From CAZGTQ01 sp964528575 (GTDB lineage: Bacteria; Planctomycetota; UBA1135; GCA-002686595), in the NCBI GenBank assembly GCA_964528575.1, contig CAZGTQ010000271.1, positions 1-9,351 on the forward strand: DNA of 9,351 nucleotides, written 5' to 3'. The notes below the pieces were generated by a model. It saw only the letters and a program-made list of their open reading frames with translations. It was not told the origin of the DNA and searched no databases. Every line of letters begins with the position of its first letter. The first letter of the stretch is position 1. The position numbers and the translations under genes are program-made. This document shows, piece by piece, positions 7,129-9,351 of the stretch.

Positions 7129-9252
7129 GCGGCGATCGTCGCGGTGCTCGTCGTCGCGGTCGCGCTCGTCGTGTGGCTCGGGCGCGACGAACGCATCCCG
7201 GAGCGTGCGACGCCGGTGGCCGGCGCGGCCGCGCAGAGCGAACGTCGCGATGCTCCGCTCGCTCGAGCCACGGCGGAGCCGGACGCGCGCGCGGCGCTCG
7301 CCGCTCCGACGCCGCGTGCCGACGAGCCGCATGCGGACGCCGAAGCCGCTGCGGCCGACGAGGCGTTGCTCGTCGTGCACGTCTTCGATCGCGACACCGG
7401 CGCGGCGCTCTCCGACGTGCGGATCGCGCTCTGGTCGGAGGACCACGGCGTACGCCACGTCGATCGCGCCGAAGCGCGCCTGGGCGAGGCGCCGGTGACG
7501 GGCGTCGATGGACGAGTCACGTTCCGGATGCCGGCGGGCACTCCGGTCGAGATCCGGATCGTCGAGGCGCCGCGCGGGATCGGCCGGCTCACGCGTTCCT
7601 GTCCCGCGCTCGCACCGGGCGAGCGGCGCGAGGTGACGCTCGCTGTGCCCGTCGGCAACGACCTGCGCTTCGTCGGCCGCGTCGTCGCGTCGGGCGAGGG
7701 GCCGCTCGCCGGCGCGGTCGCTCGCGTGGACGACGTCGAGGTGCGCGCGGGGCCCGACGGCTACTTCGAGCTGCTCGTGCGCTCGTGGGATCCGGAGCTG
7801 GGGCGCGTCGACGCCGACGGCTTCGGCCCGGCGCTCTTCCGAACGGCGCCGGGGCACGAGGAGCGCGAGCGCGCGCTCGTGATCGAGTTGCGTCGCAGCG
7901 CGGTGCTGCACGGCCGCGTGACAGGCTCCGAGCGCGAGCTGCGCGTGCTGGTCGCGGCTCCGGGGCGCGAGCTGGCCGTCGACTGGACCGGGATCTGGTC
8001 GCCGAACGACGTGCGCTGGGAGACGACGCCGGAGGACGACGGGCGGTGGGAGCTGCGCGATCTGCCGGCGGAAGTCGCGCTAGAGGTCCGGTTGCTCGCG
8101 GGCGAAGACGTGCTGCGGCACGTGATGGACTTGCGCCTCGCGCCGGGCGAGGAGCGCTCGCTCGATTGGCACCTCGGCTCGGGCGCGCGCGTCGAGGGTC
8201 TCCTGCTCGCCGACGGCGAGCCGCGCGCGAGCGAGACGATCTGGCTGCTCGGCGCGGACGACGTGTTGCGCGACGGCTCGCGCTTCGAGCGGTTCCACCG
8301 TGCGCTCGCCGAGGCGCGCACGGATCGCGCAGGGCGCTTCGTCTTCGAGGACGTCGCAGCCGGCGAGTGGCTCGTCGGTCCCGCTCCCGAGCACCGACCG
8401 ACGGAGGACTCGCTCGTGCCGCTCGCGCGCCGCGTCGAGGTGCCGCAGGGCGCAGCCGCCGTCGAGGTCGTCGTCGAGACGCACCGCGCGCTGTTCGTCC
8501 GCGGCACGGTCGTCGATCCCGACGGCGAGCCGACGCGCGACGCGCACGTGTTCGCCACGGCGCAGGACGGCATGGACTGGCTCGGTCGCAACTGCGAGCC
8601 CGACGGGACGTACGCGGTCGGACCGCTCGCTCCCGGCACGTACGAGCTGTGGGCGAGCGGGTTCGACGTCGCCGACTCGGACCCGGTCACGGCGCGCGCG
8701 GGCGACGAAGGCGTCATGCTGCGGCTGAGGTCGGCGGGCTCGTTGAGCGGCGTCACGCGCGACGCCTCGTCGGGCGAGCCGGTCGCCGCGGAGGTGACCG
8801 TGGCGCCCGAGGGCGACCTCGAGCAGTTCGAGCAGGTGTCGAGCTCGACCGACGCGACGGGACGCTTCGACTTCGACGGATTGCTTCCGGGCACGTACAC
8901 GATCACGGCACGAGCCGGTCGGCTCGCCGGCAGCATCTCGGGCGTCGCCGTCGCGGCGGGCCACGAGAGCGGCGGCCTCGAGATCGCGCTCGTCGCCGCG
9001 GCGCGGCTGCGGATCACGCTCGAGCCCGGCGGCGGCGCGCAGTGGTGGGAGGTGCAAGCACGCGGCGCGCGCATCGCGTTCGGCAGCGAGCCGGGCACGA
9101 CCGAGGAGCTCCTGCCGCCGGGCGACGCGACCGTGCGTTTCTTCGGCTGGCGCGACGGCGAGCTCGCGACGCTCGCCGAGCGCGCGGTGCAACTCGTGGG
9201 CGGCGAGGTGACGGAAGTCGTGTCGCCGGAGGCGGTCGAGGAGGAGGAATGA
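7111..9252 (+). CDS. Gene B': full-length duplicate of gene B, membrane-anchored multi-module surface protein
   Basis: The protein is 713 residues from GTG 7111, which overlaps the A' stop as GTGA with GGAGG at 7102-7106; ATG 7096 is a five-codon-longer alternative with GGAGG at 7087-7091. MKRRAL leads into a membrane helix at about 5-23, then an Ala/Pro/Glu linker to about 81. Modules start near residues 82, 183, 263, 358, 458 and 543, with a C-terminal module from 631. It keeps the first module that B lacks (ADEALLVVHVFDRDTG). That module, with RLGEAPVT, looks closer to the one in A than to the one in A'. The tail ends in EAVEEEE rather than the TEVAW ending of the A pair. It is likely exposed outside the membrane with its neighbours; the role is unknown. 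Its stop overlaps the next gene's start. Confidence 0.85.
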   Translation: MKRRALAAIVAVLVVAVALVVWLGRDERIPERATPVAGAAAQSERRDAPLARATAEPDARAALAAPTPRADEPHADAEAAAADEALLVVHVFDRDTGAALSDVRIALWSEDHGVRHVDRAEARLGEAPVTGVDGRVTFRMPAGTPVEIRIVEAPRGIGRLTRSCPALAPGERREVTLAVPVGNDLRFVGRVVASGEGPLAGAVARVDDVEVRAGPDGYFELLVRSWDPELGRVDADGFGPALFRTAPGHEERERALVIELRRSAVLHGRVTGSERELRVLVAAPGRELAVDWTGIWSPNDVRWETTPEDDGRWELRDLPAEVALEVRLLAGEDVLRHVMDLRLAPGEERSLDWHLGSGARVEGLLLADGEPRASETIWLLGADDVLRDGSRFERFHRALAEARTDRAGRFVFEDVAAGEWLVGPAPEHRPTEDSLVPLARRVEVPQGAAAVEVVVETHRALFVRGTVVDPDGEPTRDAHVFATAQDGMDWLGRNCEPDGTYAVGPLAPGTYELWASGFDVADSDPVTARAGDEGVMLRLRSAGSLSGVTRDASSGEPVAAEVTVAPEGDLEQFEQVSSSTDATGRFDFDGLLPGTYTITARAGRLAGSISGVAVAAGHESGGLEIALVAAARLRITLEPGGGAQWWEVQARGARIAFGSEPGTTEELLPPGDATVRFFGWRDGELATLAERAVQLVGGEVTEVVSPEAVEEEE

Positions 9253-9351
9253 TGGAGCATCGAGCACACCTCGCGTTCTCGGTCGTCGCGCTCGTGCTCG
9301 CCGTCGCTTCGTCCGTCGCGATGGCGCGCTCCGCGGACGAGGGCGAGCCGG
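9252..9351 (+). CDS. Start of a secreted or periplasmic protein gene, 3' end outside the window
   Basis: ATG 9252 overlaps the B' stop (TGATG) and has GGAGG at 9243-9247, 4 bases before it; ATG 9249 gives one more residue but leaves only one base of spacing. The visible 33 residues read MEHRAHLAFS, then a hydrophobic run VVALVLAVASSV, then AMARSADEGEP. This is a typical Sec signal peptide, with a likely signal peptidase I site after AMA. Nothing beyond the signal is visible, so no family can be given. The overlap says it is the next gene of the A'-B' operon and that its product is exported along with them. The stub at 4515-4744 might be a broken copy of its 5' end. Confidence 0.6.
   Translation, partial: MEHRAHLAFSVVALVLAVASSVAMARSADEGEP

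Larger units (their letters stand above)
4745..9252 (+). repeat. Tandem segmental duplication, copy 2
   Basis: The second copy holds the HAMP tail remnant, leader, A' and B'. Its left edge is sharp at 4745; its right edge is at or beyond 9252 and cannot be fixed without the next gene's sequence. It is longer than copy 1 over the matching genes, mainly because B lost a module and A' has a longer linker. Confidence 0.7.

Noticed and set aside
1..9351. CRISPR array, tRNA, rRNA, insertion sequence or defence-gene signatures
   Set aside because: No short regularly spaced repeats, cloverleaf sequences, transposase motifs or terminal inverted repeats were seen. The repeats present are paralogous genes and duplication edges.

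Overview
The window is very GC-rich (roughly 70% by eye) bacterial DNA, coding densely on the + strand. Its strong GC bias at third codon positions leaves long open frames on both strands, most of which are shadows. The gene types are a small two-helix membrane protein with a HAMP-like segment, followed by large membrane-anchored proteins built from serial carboxypeptidase-regulatory-like (transthyretin/CNA-B-type) beta-sandwich modules. These fit a high-GC planctomycete or a myxobacterium-like organism. The taxon is an inference from gene style; no marker gene is present.

Layout: (1) 1-423, 3' part of a HAMP-like membrane protein gene. (2) 424-466, a short leader with a hairpin/TTAGACT element and a strong Shine-Dalgarno. 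(3) 467-2650 (gene A) and 2647-4518 (gene B), two large paralogous modular surface proteins overlapping by 4 nt. (4) 4515-4744, the decayed 5' stub of a third gene, again starting in a 4-nt overlap. (5) 4746-4829, an exact-frame remnant of the last 27 codons plus stop of the HAMP-like gene, then a second copy of the leader. (6) 4874-7114 (A') and 7111-9252 (B'), a second, diverged copy of the pair. (7) From 9252, the start of a secreted-protein gene that leaves the window.

The central observation is a tandem segmental duplication of about 4.4 kb: [tail of HAMP-like gene - leader - A - B - 5' stub] repeated as [tail remnant - leader - A' - B' - next gene]. The breakpoint can be placed at about 339/4745. 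The copies are nearly identical at the leader/A start and across the A-B junction but much more diverged within the modules, which suggests gene conversion or patchy homogenisation. B has lost the first module.

All four large proteins should sit in the cytoplasmic membrane by an N-terminal helix and expose a rod of about six or seven beta-sandwich modules. Their translation appears coupled through overlapping start/stop codons. No enzymatic domain is visible in them and their biological role is unknown. No RNA gene, CRISPR array, insertion sequence or defence system was found.
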